This document shows positions 51,067 to 61,651 of a DNA stretch of 64,000 bases, in pieces. The position numbers and the translations under genes were made by a program. Numbering within the stretch: position 1 is the stretch's first letter; each line of letters opens with the position of its first letter. The stretch spans positions 1,861,001 through 1,925,000 of the forward strand of contig NZ_CP089518.1 of NCBI RefSeq assembly GCF_025917685.1, given 5' to 3'. The notes under the pieces are model-generated. The model was not told the DNA's origin. It saw only the letters and a list, made by a program, of their open reading frames with translations, and did not search any database. Source of the stretch: Bacillus cereus (GTDB taxonomy: Bacteria; Bacillota; Bacilli; Bacillales; Bacillaceae_G).

Positions 51067-51291
51067 ATGATTGGTGCATATGTGACAATGTTACTTTCAT
51101 ATATTGGGAGGGAGCAGAAAAAAGGGGATGAGCGCTTGGGTTACATTATGGAGGCTATCTTTTTAATACTTGCGGTTGTTTTGCCGTTATCTTTTGTTTT
51201 AATTTTTTTAAGAAAACTAATAAGTAATTTAGGGGATGCTACAACAATTACGAAATTGCCAGTTGAAGAAAAAGAAAAGAAAAAGAAGTAA
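51067..51291 (+). CDS. Small single-pass membrane protein
   Basis: 74 residues. The start is MIGAYVTMLLSYIGREQKKG. A membrane helix (MEAIFLILAVVLPLSFVLIFL, about 28-48) and a Lys/Glu-rich tail (PVEEKEKKKK) follow. It is divergent from the zinc lipoprotein gene, 43 bp from the upstream Zur-like box. Whether Zur also controls it is open. The ribosome-binding site (AAGAAAGG) is rather far from the ATG. Function unknown. Confidence 0.6.
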   Translation: MIGAYVTMLLSYIGREQKKGDERLGYIMEAIFLILAVVLPLSFVLIFLRKLISNLGDATTITKLPVEEKEKKKK

Positions 51292-51325
51292 GTAAAGCAC
51301 TATGCTTACGCATAGTACTTTACTT
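51290..51325. terminator. Hairpin after the small membrane gene
   Basis: AAGTAAAGCACTATG and CATAGTACTTTACTT pair with one mismatch; no clean T tract follows. Confidence 0.45.
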
Positions 51326-51350
51326 ATGATAAAATGATAAAATGATAAAA
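51326..51350 (+). repeat. Short tandem repeat, three copies of ATGATAAA
   Basis: An 8 bp unit is repeated three times perfectly in the leader region 66 bp before the next gene. Possible slippage site; no function known. Confidence 0.6.
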
Positions 51351-51415
51351 CGGAAACTCCTATTAGCGACTTTCAGCAAAAGGAGAGAAAAGTAAATAAA
51401 GAGGTATGTATATAT

Positions 51416-52075
51416 ATGAATGAACGAACAGCGTTAGTACTTGGTGCAAGTGGATTAGTTGGACAAGAAATAACGCGTCTATTACTTGACTCAGATTACT
51501 ACGATTCGGTTACTATTTTTGTAAGGGAACCATTACAATTACAACATGAGAAATTACAGCAGAAACAGGTGGATTTTTCGGTATTAGAGGAATATAAAGA
51601 GTTTTTTGCAGTAGATGATGTATTTAGTTGTTTAGGAACAACGATTAAAAAAGCGAAGTCGAAGGCGAATTTTAAAAAAGTAGATTATGAATATACATTG
51701 CGAGCTGCCTGCTTAGCTGAAAAACAAGGCGTGCAAAATTTTCTTGTTATTTCATCAATGGGAGCGAATCCTAAATCATTCTTCTTTTACTCGCAAGTGA
51801 AGGGGAAAATGGAAGAGGAGCTGAAAAAGCTAGTTATTGGTGGCATACACATTTTTAGGCCTTCATTATTAGTAGGAAATCGACAAGAATATCGTTTTGG
51901 AGAAAGAATGGCTGAGAAATTAACGCGTATTCTTCCGTTTATATTTAAAGGAGCTTTTAAAAAGTACAAACCAATTTCAGCTAAAGGTGTGGCGAAAGGA
52001 ATGTATATAACGGCGCTACGTGAGGAATCGGGTATTCATATTTATAATTCAAATGAAATTACAACGATAGAATAA
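51416..52075 (+). CDS. NAD(P)-binding oxidoreductase (HTATIP2/YwnB-like short-chain dehydrogenase)
   Basis: 219 residues with a Rossmann start (ALVLGASGLVGQEITRLLL), the CLGTTIKKAKSK segment and SSMGANPKSFFFYSQVKG, which resembles the active-site SX(n)YXXXK of atypical SDRs. The IFRPSLLVGNRQEYRFGE stretch is typical of the HTATIP2/Oxidoreductase family. It may be a nucleoside-sugar epimerase relative. Cofactor and substrate unknown. Confidence 0.83.
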   Translation: MNERTALVLGASGLVGQEITRLLLDSDYYDSVTIFVREPLQLQHEKLQQKQVDFSVLEEYKEFFAVDDVFSCLGTTIKKAKSKANFKKVDYEYTLRAACLAEKQGVQNFLVISSMGANPKSFFFYSQVKGKMEEELKKLVIGGIHIFRPSLLVGNRQEYRFGERMAEKLTRILPFIFKGAFKKYKPISAKGVAKGMYITALREESGIHIYNSNEITTIE

Positions 52076-52110
52076 ATAAAACCGAGAAGAATGACTTCTC
52101 GGTTTTATTT
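52074..52110. terminator. Bidirectional terminator
   Basis: AAATAAAACCGAGAAG/CTTCTCGGTTTTATTT stem between convergent genes. Confidence 0.9.
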
Positions 52111-53142
52111 ATTAGTTTTAATGTTTCCAGGTGCTCGCCCGTATTGATATGGTTCTTGTAATTCAAAGCCTAGTTCATTGGCGGCTATTCTTGGGAAGTA
52201 TGGATTGCGAAGTAACTCACGTCCGATAAAAATTAAATCTGCCTCGTTAGTTTTTAAAATTTGCTCTGCTTGTGATCCAGTTGTAATTAATCCTACTGCG
52301 CCTGTTGCAATGTTAACATGTTCCTTAATATGTTTAGCATATTGTACTTGATACCCAGGATACACATCAATATGTGCTGGTACAACAGCACCAGAACTAC
52401 AATCGATTAAATCTACCCCCTGTTCTTTCATCCATCCTGTATACTGTACATAATCTTGAACCGTTAACCCGTCAGGATGATAATCATTTGCCGAAATACG
52501 AACAAATAACGGTCCGTCCCAAACTTCATTTACAGAGTCAATGATTTCGCGTAAGAAACGATAGCGATTTTCAGCTGAGCCCCCGTATTCATCAGTCCGC
52601 TTATTGGAAAGCGGAGAAAGAAATTCATTAATAAGATAACCGTGAGCGCCGTGTAATTCAATAATGTCAAATCCTGCTTGTTTAGAGCGGAAAGCTGCTT
52701 TTTGAAAAGCAGAAACAGTTTCTTTAATTTGCTGTTTATTCATTTCTGCTGGTATTTTCATTCCGTCGCTAAATGGAATTGCTGAGGGAGCGAAAGCGTC
52801 TGTTTCTAATTCAGCCTTTCTTCCGGCATGAGCGAGTTGAATGGCTGCTTTTGCACCGTTATCATGTATAAAAGTTGTCGTTTTATGTAAGCCTTCAATT
52901 AGAATGTCATCCCAAATGCCTAGGTCTTTGTTAGAAATTCGTCCTTCAGGTAACACAGCTGTTGCTTCAATCATAACTAGACCTACTTGACCAGCGGCCC
53001 TGGTTCCATAATGGACAAGATGAAAATTAGTTACTTGGCCATCCGCGTTTTCTGATGAATACATGCACATAGGCGACATAACGATACGGTTTTTTAGTGT
53101 AACGTCCTTAATTGTATAGGGTGAAAAAAGTTGGGAATGCAT
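52105..53142 (-). CDS. namA: NADPH dehydrogenase of the Old Yellow Enzyme family
   Basis: 345 residues from the ATG at 53140-53142; the AAGGAGG site is 9 bases upstream. It is close to B. subtilis YqjM/NamA (338 residues). Cys26 in SPMCMYS is the redox-tuning Cys of YqjM-type enzymes. Other marks are [33 protein letters not shown] (substrate His pair), [10 protein letters not shown] and the FMN phosphate loop. It reduces activated C=C bonds using NADPH and FMN and is induced by oxidative stress in relatives. Monocistronic. Confidence 0.93.
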   Translation of the reverse strand: MHSQLFSPYTIKDVTLKNRIVMSPMCMYSSENADGQVTNFHLVHYGTRAAGQVGLVMIEATAVLPEGRISNKDLGIWDDILIEGLHKTTTFIHDNGAKAAIQLAHAGRKAELETDAFAPSAIPFSDGMKIPAEMNKQQIKETVSAFQKAAFRSKQAGFDIIELHGAHGYLINEFLSPLSNKRTDEYGGSAENRYRFLREIIDSVNEVWDGPLFVRISANDYHPDGLTVQDYVQYTGWMKEQGVDLIDCSSGAVVPAHIDVYPGYQVQYAKHIKEHVNIATGAVGLITTGSQAEQILKTNEADLIFIGRELLRNPYFPRIAANELGFELQEPYQYGRAPGNIKTNK

Positions 53143-53275
53143 CAAATAACCTCCTTGATTGAATTTTCTTACATTGTATCATTCTCTTTTTTGTTTCCCT
53201 AACAAAACGCTTATACGAAAAATTTTGTCTATTCGTGTTACAATGACTAATATGAAATGAATTGGAGGATGACAT

Positions 53276-53728
53276 ATGTATCAGGCTTATTATGAAAGTG
53301 AATTAGGTTTGCTGGAAATTACAGCGAATGATAAAGGAATTACGTCTGTTATATTTGTTGATGAACGACAAGAAGAACGTACAAATGAAATGATAGATCA
53401 GTGTATAAAAGAGCTAAAGGAATATTTTAAGGGGAAAAGAAAAGAGTTCACGGTTCCGTTGTCTGCTGAGGGAACATTATTTCAAAAAAATGTATGGGAT
53501 GCGCTCTATACTATTCCATACGGCGTAAGTGCTTCATATTTAGATATTGCGGAGAAGGTCGGCAATACGAAAGCTGTACGAGCGATAGGAGGAGCAAATA
53601 GCCGGAATCCAATTTCAATTATCGTTCCATGTCACCGTGTAATAGGAAAGAGTGGAAAGCTTGTTGGGTATGCGGGTGGTTTATGGAGGAAAGAGTGGTT
53701 ATTGAAACATGAAGGTATTTTAAAATGA
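53276..53728 (+). CDS. ogt: Methylated-DNA-protein-cysteine S-methyltransferase
   Basis: 150 residues. The acceptor is Cys119 in IIVPCHRVIG. The HTH region (GTLFQKNVWDALYTIPYGVS) and the arginine finger (AVRAIGGANSRNP) are present. It removes O6-methyl from guanine in a suicide reaction. There is no Ada-type regulatory domain. The start ATG follows GGAGGATG. The next gene begins 25 bp after its stop codon. Confidence 0.93.
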   Translation: MYQAYYESELGLLEITANDKGITSVIFVDERQEERTNEMIDQCIKELKEYFKGKRKEFTVPLSAEGTLFQKNVWDALYTIPYGVSASYLDIAEKVGNTKAVRAIGGANSRNPISIIVPCHRVIGKSGKLVGYAGGLWRKEWLLKHEGILK

Positions 53729-53753
53729 AGTGTGGATGGAAAGAGGGATCGTT

Positions 53754-54761
53754 TTGAAATGTATAAATTGTGGGCGACCTTGTACTAATGATCAGTTAAA
53801 TTGTGCAAATTGTCAACGAGATTTGCATAATGAACAAGGGGAAAGTAGCTCGTTAATAGACAAAGAATTAGAAGTATATGTAGGGAGACAATATCCGTAT
53901 TACAAAAGAAAATGGGAGCTTGAAAACAAGCGAATTGCTAGGTGGAGCTGGAATGGTTTGGCTGCTATTTTCAATGTAGGTTGGCTTGGATATCGTAAGT
54001 ATTATTTACCTGCTGCTTTATTTATACTGTTATTAGTGGCATGTGATGCGTTTTCTTATTATATGGGGTTCAACGTAGCATTGCCAATCATTAATATGGT
54101 GCCTCTTACGTTTTTATTACTCGTTTTTATTCTATTTGGGATGGGGATTTTTGCGAATGGATTATATTATCAATTTGCAGAAAGGCGTATATATCGAATA
54201 AAAGCACGGGGAATTAAAGATGAATCGGTTGAAAATTATCTCATCCGTGATAGTGGTGGAACGAGTAAAATGGGCGCAACAATCGTAACTATTTTAGCAG
54301 TTGCTAGCCTTCTTTTAAGCCATTTCTTTTTTCCGACTGATCGAGATATTATACAAAAAGTACGTACAAGTTCGCTTTATGAATATCCATTCTTTTCGAT
54401 TGGTGAATCGTTTGAAAGCTATTTTCAAAATTCAGGGTGGATATATTATCGTGGATCGGAAGGTATGGAATTAGTAGAATTTCAAGGATACAGTCCAGGA
54501 ATGCCAAGACAAAAAGTTACAATTCAATTTATTGTTGATTATAAATTGAGTGAAATTGAACCATACTCCCTTACGATTAATGGCGAATCTAAAAATGAAG
54601 AAGAGTTTTTGAAGATGATGGAAGAAATATTCAAGGTTCAAAATCCGTTTGAAATAGAGGATGGGTTGCAAGTAAAAGTGATAGAAAAAGAAGCGGATGG
54701 AAAGAACTTTCTATCTGCTTCTTTTTTTGTGTGTGAAAAAATAATATTTGAAATAATCTGA
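53754..54761 (+). CDS. DUF2628-like membrane protein with a zinc ribbon
   Basis: 335 residues from the TTG at 53754, chosen because AGAGGGAT lies 5 bases before; a GTG at 53730 abuts the ogt stop. An N-terminal zinc ribbon (KCINCGRPCTNDQLNCANCQ) is followed by three to four membrane helices (about 60-170) and an extracytoplasmic C-terminal domain of about 130 residues. The WSWNGLAAIFNVGWLGYRKY segment is typical of DUF2628. Function unknown. It may form an operon with ogt, since only 25 bp separate them. Confidence 0.75.
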   Translation: MKCINCGRPCTNDQLNCANCQRDLHNEQGESSSLIDKELEVYVGRQYPYYKRKWELENKRIARWSWNGLAAIFNVGWLGYRKYYLPAALFILLLVACDAFSYYMGFNVALPIINMVPLTFLLLVFILFGMGIFANGLYYQFAERRIYRIKARGIKDESVENYLIRDSGGTSKMGATIVTILAVASLLLSHFFFPTDRDIIQKVRTSSLYEYPFFSIGESFESYFQNSGWIYYRGSEGMELVEFQGYSPGMPRQKVTIQFIVDYKLSEIEPYSLTINGESKNEEEFLKMMEEIFKVQNPFEIEDGLQVKVIEKEADGKNFLSASFFVCEKIIFEII

Positions 54762-54832
54762 ATCTTTTGTATAATAATATGTATTATACTATACTGGCTT
54801 TCATTTATACATATAGATTGGGGGAAGGAAGA

Positions 54833-56494
54833 ATGAAGAGAAAGGTAACAACGATTGCTGCAGTTGCATTATCAACTAGTGTATTGGTTGCAGGTTGCGG
54901 AAATGGGGAGAAGGCATCTACAACAAAGAAAGAAGCAGGTAAGGGAATAGCAGATAAGCAAGTATTAAACTTACTAGAAACAGCAGAAATTCCTTCAATG
55001 GATACATCAAAATCAACGGACTCTGTATCATTCCGGGCCTTTGTAAATGCAATGGAAGGGCTATATCGTTTAGATAAGGATAATAAGCCAACGCCAGGTA
55101 TGGCAAAAGATGTGAAGATTAGTGAGGATAAAACGACGTATACATTTGAATTACGAGATGCAAAGTGGTCTAATGGCGATCCAGTTCGAGCGCAAGACTT
55201 TGTATATGCATGGCAACGCGCATTAGATAAAGCAACGGCTGCTGAGTATGCATTTATTTTATTCGATGTGAAAAATGCACAGAAAGTAAATAAAGGAGAA
55301 TTACCGCTAGATCAATTAGGAGTGAAAGCGAAGGATGATAAAACATTAGTAGTAGAATTAGAACAACCAGCACCGTATTTCCTTGAGCTGACTTCATTCC
55401 CGACATTTTTCCCTTTAAATGAAAAATATGTGAAAGAACAAGGGGATAAATATGCATTAGAAGCAGATAAATTATTATACAATGGACCATTTACTATGAG
55501 TCAATGGAAACATGAACAAAGTTATCAGTTAAAGAAAAACCCTAATTATTGGGATAAAGATACTGTAAAGTTAGAAGAAATTAATGTAAGTATTGTGAAG
55601 GAAACGAGCACGGGAGTAAATTTATATGATAGTGATCAAGCAGATCGAGTTATTTTAAGTTCTGAATTTGTTGATAAATATAAAAAGAATAAGCCAGATG
55701 AATTTAAAACGAAGTTAGATCCACGTATGTATTTCTTGCGCTTCAACCAAAAAAATGCAACATTTAAAAATCAAAAAGTACGTGAAGCAATTGATTTGGC
55801 ATATGATAAAAAAGGAATTGCGAATGTTATTTTAAATGACGGATCATTACCAGCATATTTCTTAGTACCTGAAAAATTTACGACAGGACCAGATGGGAAA
55901 GATTTCCGTTCTGTAAATAAAAATTTCCGTGACAGTAAAGATAATGCAGAAAAAGCAAAAAAATTATGGGAAGAAGCGAAGAAAGAACTTGGCCAAGATA
56001 CAATTACAGTAGAATTTCTGAATGATGATAACGGTAGCCGTAAAAAAGTGGGCGACTTTATTAAAGAAGAGTTAGAGAAAAATTTACCGGGTCTAAAGGT
56101 GAATTTGAAACAACAACCATATAAGCAGAAGCTAGAATTAGAAAAGAAATTTGAATATGAATTCTCATTATCTGCATGGAGTCCAGATTATCCAGATCCA
56201 ATGACTTATATTGATATGTTTGTAACTGGAAGCTCATTTAATGAAATGGATTATTCTAATCCGAAGTATGATGATTTAGTAGCAAAATCAAAAGGAGAAT
56301 TATTAAAAGATGATGCAGCACGCTGGAAAGCACTTGCGGAAGCTGAAAAAATCTTAATTGGTCAAGATGCTGCAATCTCACCTGCTTATCAGCAAAGTAC
56401 GGCTTATTTAGAGAAGACATATGTAAAAGGTATCGCTAACCATACATTTGGTGGGGACTTTAGTTATAAATGGGCATATATTACAAAGAAATAG
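54833..56494 (+). CDS. OppA-type oligopeptide ABC transporter substrate-binding lipoprotein
   Basis: 553 residues from the ATG at 54833, 4 bases after GGAAGGAAG; the reading from 54767 lacks a site. The lipobox is VLVAGCGN. Family 5 binding-protein marks: LNLLETAEIPSMDTSKSTD, TYTFELRDAKWSNGDPVRAQ, DFVYAWQRALD and YNGPFTMSQWKHEQSYQLKK. B. cereus group genomes hold many such genes, some for murein peptides or signalling peptides; the ligand is unknown. No permease genes are adjacent. A terminator follows. Confidence 0.92.
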   Translation: MKRKVTTIAAVALSTSVLVAGCGNGEKASTTKKEAGKGIADKQVLNLLETAEIPSMDTSKSTDSVSFRAFVNAMEGLYRLDKDNKPTPGMAKDVKISEDKTTYTFELRDAKWSNGDPVRAQDFVYAWQRALDKATAAEYAFILFDVKNAQKVNKGELPLDQLGVKAKDDKTLVVELEQPAPYFLELTSFPTFFPLNEKYVKEQGDKYALEADKLLYNGPFTMSQWKHEQSYQLKKNPNYWDKDTVKLEEINVSIVKETSTGVNLYDSDQADRVILSSEFVDKYKKNKPDEFKTKLDPRMYFLRFNQKNATFKNQKVREAIDLAYDKKGIANVILNDGSLPAYFLVPEKFTTGPDGKDFRSVNKNFRDSKDNAEKAKKLWEEAKKELGQDTITVEFLNDDNGSRKKVGDFIKEELEKNLPGLKVNLKQQPYKQKLELEKKFEYEFSLSAWSPDYPDPMTYIDMFVTGSSFNEMDYSNPKYDDLVAKSKGELLKDDAARWKALAEAEKILIGQDAAISPAYQQSTAYLEKTYVKGIANHTFGGDFSYKWAYITKK

Positions 56495-56500
56495 TATAAT

Positions 56501-56531
56501 AAAAGATGAGTGAATTTTCGCTCATCTTTTA
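56501..56531 (+). terminator. Rho-independent terminator
   Basis: AAAAGATGAG/CTCATCTTTT stem after the OppA-like gene. Confidence 0.85.
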
Positions 56532-56540
56532 TTTGTATAG

Positions 56541-56969
<429 letters not shown>

Positions 56970-56981
56970 GGGGGGAAGAAG

Positions 56982-57527
56982 TTGCATGCACTAGTAATTG
57001 GTGGGACAGGAATGTTAAAGAAAGTTTCTGTTTGGCTTTGTGATCAAGGATTTCGTGTGTCTGTTATTGGACGAGATGAAGTGAAATTAGAAAATGTTAA
57101 GCGAGAGAGTGCTACACCAGAAAGTATCACATGCCTTCCGTTAGATTATCATAATGATGGCGATGTAAAGCTAGCTATTAAAAGTACAATTGAGAGGAAT
57201 GGCCCAATAACATTAGTTGTCGCATGGATACACTCAAGTGCGAAGGATGCGTTATCATTTATTTGTAGAGAAGTAGACTCATCGTCTGAAACATACAGCG
57301 TTTTTCATATTTTAGGTAGTAAAGCGTCGCGTATGCCTGCACAAAAAATAGGAGGTACGCGATGTAGCTATCATAGAATAATATTAGGTTTTATATTAGA
57401 AGATACATATGGAAGATGGCTTACCCATGAAGAAATATCGGATGGGGTAATAAAAGGAATTGAAAGTAAATGTGATGAATGGATTGTAGGATGCGTAGAA
57501 CCTTGGGAATTGCGGCCAAAATGGTAA
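56982..57527 (+). CDS. Short-chain dehydrogenase-like Rossmann protein
   Basis: 181 residues, TTG start after GGGGGGAAG. The NAD(P) motif is ALVIGGTGMLKKVSVWLCD at the start, and LVVAWIHSSAKDAL follows. The usual SDR YXXXK is not clear, so catalysis is doubtful. Small proteins of this type are common in Bacillus and unassigned. It lies between fosB and the phosphatase gene, with short gaps (12 and 13 bp), which suggests one operon of three. Confidence 0.75.
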   Translation: MHALVIGGTGMLKKVSVWLCDQGFRVSVIGRDEVKLENVKRESATPESITCLPLDYHNDGDVKLAIKSTIERNGPITLVVAWIHSSAKDALSFICREVDSSSETYSVFHILGSKASRMPAQKIGGTRCSYHRIILGFILEDTYGRWLTHEEISDGVIKGIESKCDEWIVGCVEPWELRPKW

Positions 57528-57540
57528 GGGGGAATGTGTA

Positions 57541-58152
57541 ATGAAAACAACTGTATATGTAACAAGGCACGGTGAAACGGAATGGAATGTAGCAAAGCGA
57601 ATGCAAGGGCGGAAAAATTCTGCTTTAACTGAAAATGGTATGCTACAAGCGAAACAATTAGGTGACCGAATGAAAGATTTATCTATTCATGCGATCTATA
57701 GTAGTCCGAGTGAAAGAACACTTCATACTGCAAAGTTAATAAAGGGCGAACGTGATATACCGATAATAGCGGATGAGCATTTTTATGAAATTAACATGGG
57801 TATATGGGAAGGACAAACAATCGATGATATAGAGAGGCAATACCCAGAAGAAATACAATTGTTTTGGTATGAGCCACATCTTTTTCAGTCAACATCAGGA
57901 GAAAATTTTGAGGCCGTTCATAAAAGAGTAATTGAGGGGATGCAGCTTCTTTTAGAAAAACATAAAGGAGAGAATATATTGATTGTTTCTCATGCGGCAG
58001 CAGCAAAATTACTTGTAGGACATTTTGCGGGTATTGAAATTGCAAATGTATGGGATGATCCATTTATGCACAGCGCTAGTCTTAGTGTGATTGAGTTTGA
58101 TGACGATTGTGGTGAAGTAAAACAATTTGCAGATATAAGTCATTTTCAGTAA
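57541..58152 (+). CDS. Histidine phosphatase family protein
   Basis: 203 residues. The RHG motif is VTRHGETEWN (catalytic His10), and the second His lies in ILIVSHAAAAKLLVG. IYSSPSERTLHTAKLIKGE and YEINMGIWEGQTIDDIERQY are typical of the cofactor-independent phosphoglycerate mutase-like phosphatases. Substrate unknown; relatives include phosphoserine and CobC-type phosphatases. It is the last gene before a strong terminator. Confidence 0.9.
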   Translation: MKTTVYVTRHGETEWNVAKRMQGRKNSALTENGMLQAKQLGDRMKDLSIHAIYSSPSERTLHTAKLIKGERDIPIIADEHFYEINMGIWEGQTIDDIERQYPEEIQLFWYEPHLFQSTSGENFEAVHKRVIEGMQLLLEKHKGENILIVSHAAAAKLLVGHFAGIEIANVWDDPFMHSASLSVIEFDDDCGEVKQFADISHFQ

Positions 58153-58156
58153 ACGT

Positions 58157-58183
58157 AAAAAAGGTCGCAAAGCGACCTTTTTT
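58157..58183. terminator. Bidirectional terminator
   Basis: AAAAAAGGTCGC/GCGACCTTTTTT stem between the phosphatase gene and exsB. Confidence 0.85.
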
Positions 58184-58198
58184 GGTGGACATAAAAAA

Positions 58199-58777
58199 CT
58201 AGCAATTACGTTTTTTATACCAGAAGTGATCGAATTTTTTATTCTTGCAAGAAGAAAACTTGTGTCTGCAATCTTTGCAATCATTCCACTTGTGCCCGTC
58301 ATCGTGACAGTCTTTACCATGATCACAATCATCGCAAGAGCGACCGTGTCCGTGAGGGAAGAATTCGCATTTTTTACAGAAACATCGTTTTGTCCAGAAA
58401 CATTTCTTTTCAAAGCGTATGCATTTTGTAACGAAAGTACAATGTTTTCTGCGAGTACGTTTTGTAACTAAAACGCATTCTTTTCTACGTGTCACTTTCG
58501 TAACGAACGTCCATTTTTGAACGCGTACACGAGTACATTTTGTAACAAATGTCCATTTTTTTACATGAGTACATTTTGTAACGAAAGTACAATGTTTTAC
58601 GCGAGTACATCTTGTTCTTGGACATTTATTCCCTGTTGTACATTTCCGTCCTGTTGTACATCGATGATGAGAGAATTTATCATCATCGCACTCAAAAGTA
58701 CTTGGATCTTGGTGTAAGAAATCCTCCATCCCTGCACTTTTGATTTCTTCAACAGCTTTTCTAATATCACGTTTCAT
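58199..58777 (-). CDS. exsB: ExsB-like exosporium/spore protein rich in Thr, Cys, Lys and Arg
   Basis: 192 residues, very basic. It opens MKRDIRKAVEEIKSAGMEDF. From about residue 50 it has five imperfect 12-14-residue repeats of the form HCTFVTKCTHVKK, WTFVTKCTRVR, WTFVTKVTRRKE, CVLVTKRTRRK and HCTFVTKCIRF. A Cys/His/Asp-rich tail (HGRSCDDCDHGKDCHDDGHK) follows. From memory, B. anthracis ExsB is heavily phosphorylated on Thr in such repeats and is needed to attach the exosporium; it is CotG-like. Ribosome-binding site AAGGAGG. It is divergent from cotH, encoding its likely kinase. Confidence 0.85.
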   Translation of the reverse strand: MKRDIRKAVEEIKSAGMEDFLHQDPSTFECDDDKFSHHRCTTGRKCTTGNKCPRTRCTRVKHCTFVTKCTHVKKWTFVTKCTRVRVQKWTFVTKVTRRKECVLVTKRTRRKHCTFVTKCIRFEKKCFWTKRCFCKKCEFFPHGHGRSCDDCDHGKDCHDDGHKWNDCKDCRHKFSSCKNKKFDHFWYKKRNC

Positions 58778-58952
58778 AGAAATCCTCCTTATCGAGTGTT
58801 AAATTGAAAAGGTATTCTTTTTCCTTAACATGATATGAGATTCGGCTTCTTTCTGAACAGGACAAGAGTGTAATTTTATATAAATGGATGATAGCGGATG
58901 TATGGACAAGGCGTGGTGCATACATTGAATGAAGAGAACTGAGAAGGGATGA

Positions 58953-60035
<1,083 letters not shown>

Positions 60036-60040
60036 TTTTG

Positions 60041-60073
60041 AAAGAGATTGGAACACTATCAATCTCTTTTTTT
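60041..60073 (+). terminator. Rho-independent terminator after cotH
   Basis: AAAGAGATTG/CAATCTCTTTTTTT stem. Confidence 0.85.
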
Positions 60074-60140
60074 GTATAATAAAGATGTATCAATTGAATT
60101 GACGTAATATTTATTTAATAAAGAATGGAGATGTGGAAAC

Positions 60141-60758
60141 ATGACGGTCAAGTGGATTGATTGGGTAAAACAATTACAATCTATAGCTCAAGCGGGTTTA
60201 ACGTATTCTAAGGATGTGTATGATATAGAGCGTTTCCAACAATTACGGGATATTTCCATTTCGATGATGTCACATTACACAAAGACAGATTGGGAAGTTG
60301 TAGAGAAGTTATTTGCAAGTGAGACAGGCTATCAAACACCTAAAGTTGATATAAGAGCAGTCGTTTTTCAAAATGAAAAACTATTATTTGTGAAAGAAAA
60401 AAGTGATAGGAAATGGGCATTGCCAGGTGGATGGGCTGACATTGGTTATACGCCAACAGAAGTCGCGGCGAAAGAAGTATTAGAAGAGACAGGTTATAAA
60501 GTAGATTATTTTAGGCTATTAGCAATATTCGATAAAGAAAAACATCAACCATCCGCATCAGCAACCCATATATATAAGATTTTTATAGGTTGCGAGATTG
60601 TTGGCGGAGAAAAGAAGCTAAGTATTGAAACAGAAGATATAGATTTTTTTAGTGAACATGAAATACCTGATTTATCAATCGCTAGAAATACCGAGTGGCA
60701 GATTAAAGAAATGTTTGCGTTTATGAAAGATCGAAATAAGGAGAGGATACTTGATTAA
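60141..60758 (+). CDS. Nudix hydrolase with an N-terminal Nudix_N domain
   Basis: 205 residues. Residues 1-60 (WIDWVKQLQSIAQAGLTYSK…) are the helical Nudix_hydro_N domain. The Nudix box is GGWADIGYTPTEVAAKEVLE followed by ETGYK. Relatives act on ADP-ribose or similar nucleotide sugars; the true substrate is unknown. The start has GGAGATG 7 bases before. A hairpin terminator overlaps its end. Confidence 0.88.
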   Translation: MTVKWIDWVKQLQSIAQAGLTYSKDVYDIERFQQLRDISISMMSHYTKTDWEVVEKLFASETGYQTPKVDIRAVVFQNEKLLFVKEKSDRKWALPGGWADIGYTPTEVAAKEVLEETGYKVDYFRLLAIFDKEKHQPSASATHIYKIFIGCEIVGGEKKLSIETEDIDFFSEHEIPDLSIARNTEWQIKEMFAFMKDRNKERILD

Positions 60759-60781
60759 TTAAATGAATCAAATATCCTTTT
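60744..60781 (+). terminator. Rho-independent terminator
   Basis: AGGATACTTGATT/AATCAAATATCCTTTT stem with one bulge, starting inside the end of the Nudix gene. Confidence 0.75.
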
Positions 60782-60952
60782 AGGGTATATTGATGAAAGG
60801 TTGTACATATTCTTTTAACAAAAAAGAACATTGTGTAGTTATCCTTAATGTCTATAAGTTAGGTGAAGAGGTTCACATGATTATATTGGCAGATGCCAAT
60901 ATTTATGTGATAATGGAATGGTATGTGAAGAAAAAAGGAGATAGAAAAGAAA

Positions 60953-61555
60953 ATGTTAGCAAACATAATAGATCAGTTATTGCAATTCTTTGCAAGTCTA
61001 GGATACTTTGGAGTAGCGCTAGGTTTAATGATTGAAATTATCCCAAGTGAAATTGTTCTTTCATATGCAGGATTTTTAGTTGCAGAAGGAAAAATTAGTT
61101 TTGTCGGAGCTGTTATCGCTGGAACAATTGGTGGTACTTTAGCGCAAATCTTTTTATACTGGCTTGGATACTACGGAGGGCGTCCGGTTGTTGAAAAATA
61201 CGGGAAATATTTACTTATTAATAAGCATCATCTAGATATTGCAGAAAATTGGTTTAAACGATACGGGGCAGGTGTAATATTCTCTGCACGCTTTATTCCA
61301 GTTGTACGCCATGCTATCTCTATTCCAGCAGGATTAGCTAAGATGCCGTTAAAGCTCTTTACACTGTATACAGTAGTAGCGATTATTCCATGGTCAATTC
61401 TTTTTATATACTTAGGAGAAAAGCTTGGTGGAAATTGGAGACATATTAAAGAATATGCATCTGATTACACACATTACATAATTATAGGTGCGGTTTTCTT
61501 TATTGCTCTTTACTTCGGTTTAAAGCTTTTGAAAAAGAGAAAAACAACTCATTAA
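60953..61555 (+). CDS. DedA-family membrane protein
   Basis: 200 residues with about five membrane segments. Marks: LGLMIEIIPSEIVLSYAGFL (the conserved Glu in EXXXPXE), GGTLAQIFLYWLGYYGGRP, and FSARFIPVVRHAISIPAGLA (the FXXR and G/P motifs). DedA proteins act as undecaprenyl-phosphate or phospholipid flippases/translocases. The ribosome-binding site is AGGAGATAGAAAAG. Monocistronic with a terminator. Confidence 0.9.
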   Translation: MLANIIDQLLQFFASLGYFGVALGLMIEIIPSEIVLSYAGFLVAEGKISFVGAVIAGTIGGTLAQIFLYWLGYYGGRPVVEKYGKYLLINKHHLDIAENWFKRYGAGVIFSARFIPVVRHAISIPAGLAKMPLKLFTLYTVVAIIPWSILFIYLGEKLGGNWRHIKEYASDYTHYIIIGAVFFIALYFGLKLLKKRKTTH

Positions 61556-61584
61556 AGTCAATGATTTTTCATTGGCTTTTTTTA
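61555..61584 (+). terminator. Rho-independent terminator
   Basis: AAGTCAATGA/TCATTGGCTTTTTTT stem after the DedA-like gene. Confidence 0.85.
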
Positions 61585-61651
61585 TTGTTTCAGTTCTAAA
61601 AAAAAGGAGTTGTCCATAATGTGTAATAATAAAGCGTAGCGGGGGAATGTG

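Noticed and set aside
58226..58717. Plus-strand frames across exsB
   Set aside because: They mirror the repeats of exsB on the opposite strand and lack ribosome-binding sites.
60790..61035. An 81-codon frame before and into the DedA-like gene
   Set aside because: It overlaps the start of the DedA-like gene in another frame, has no ribosome-binding site and has a patchy composition.
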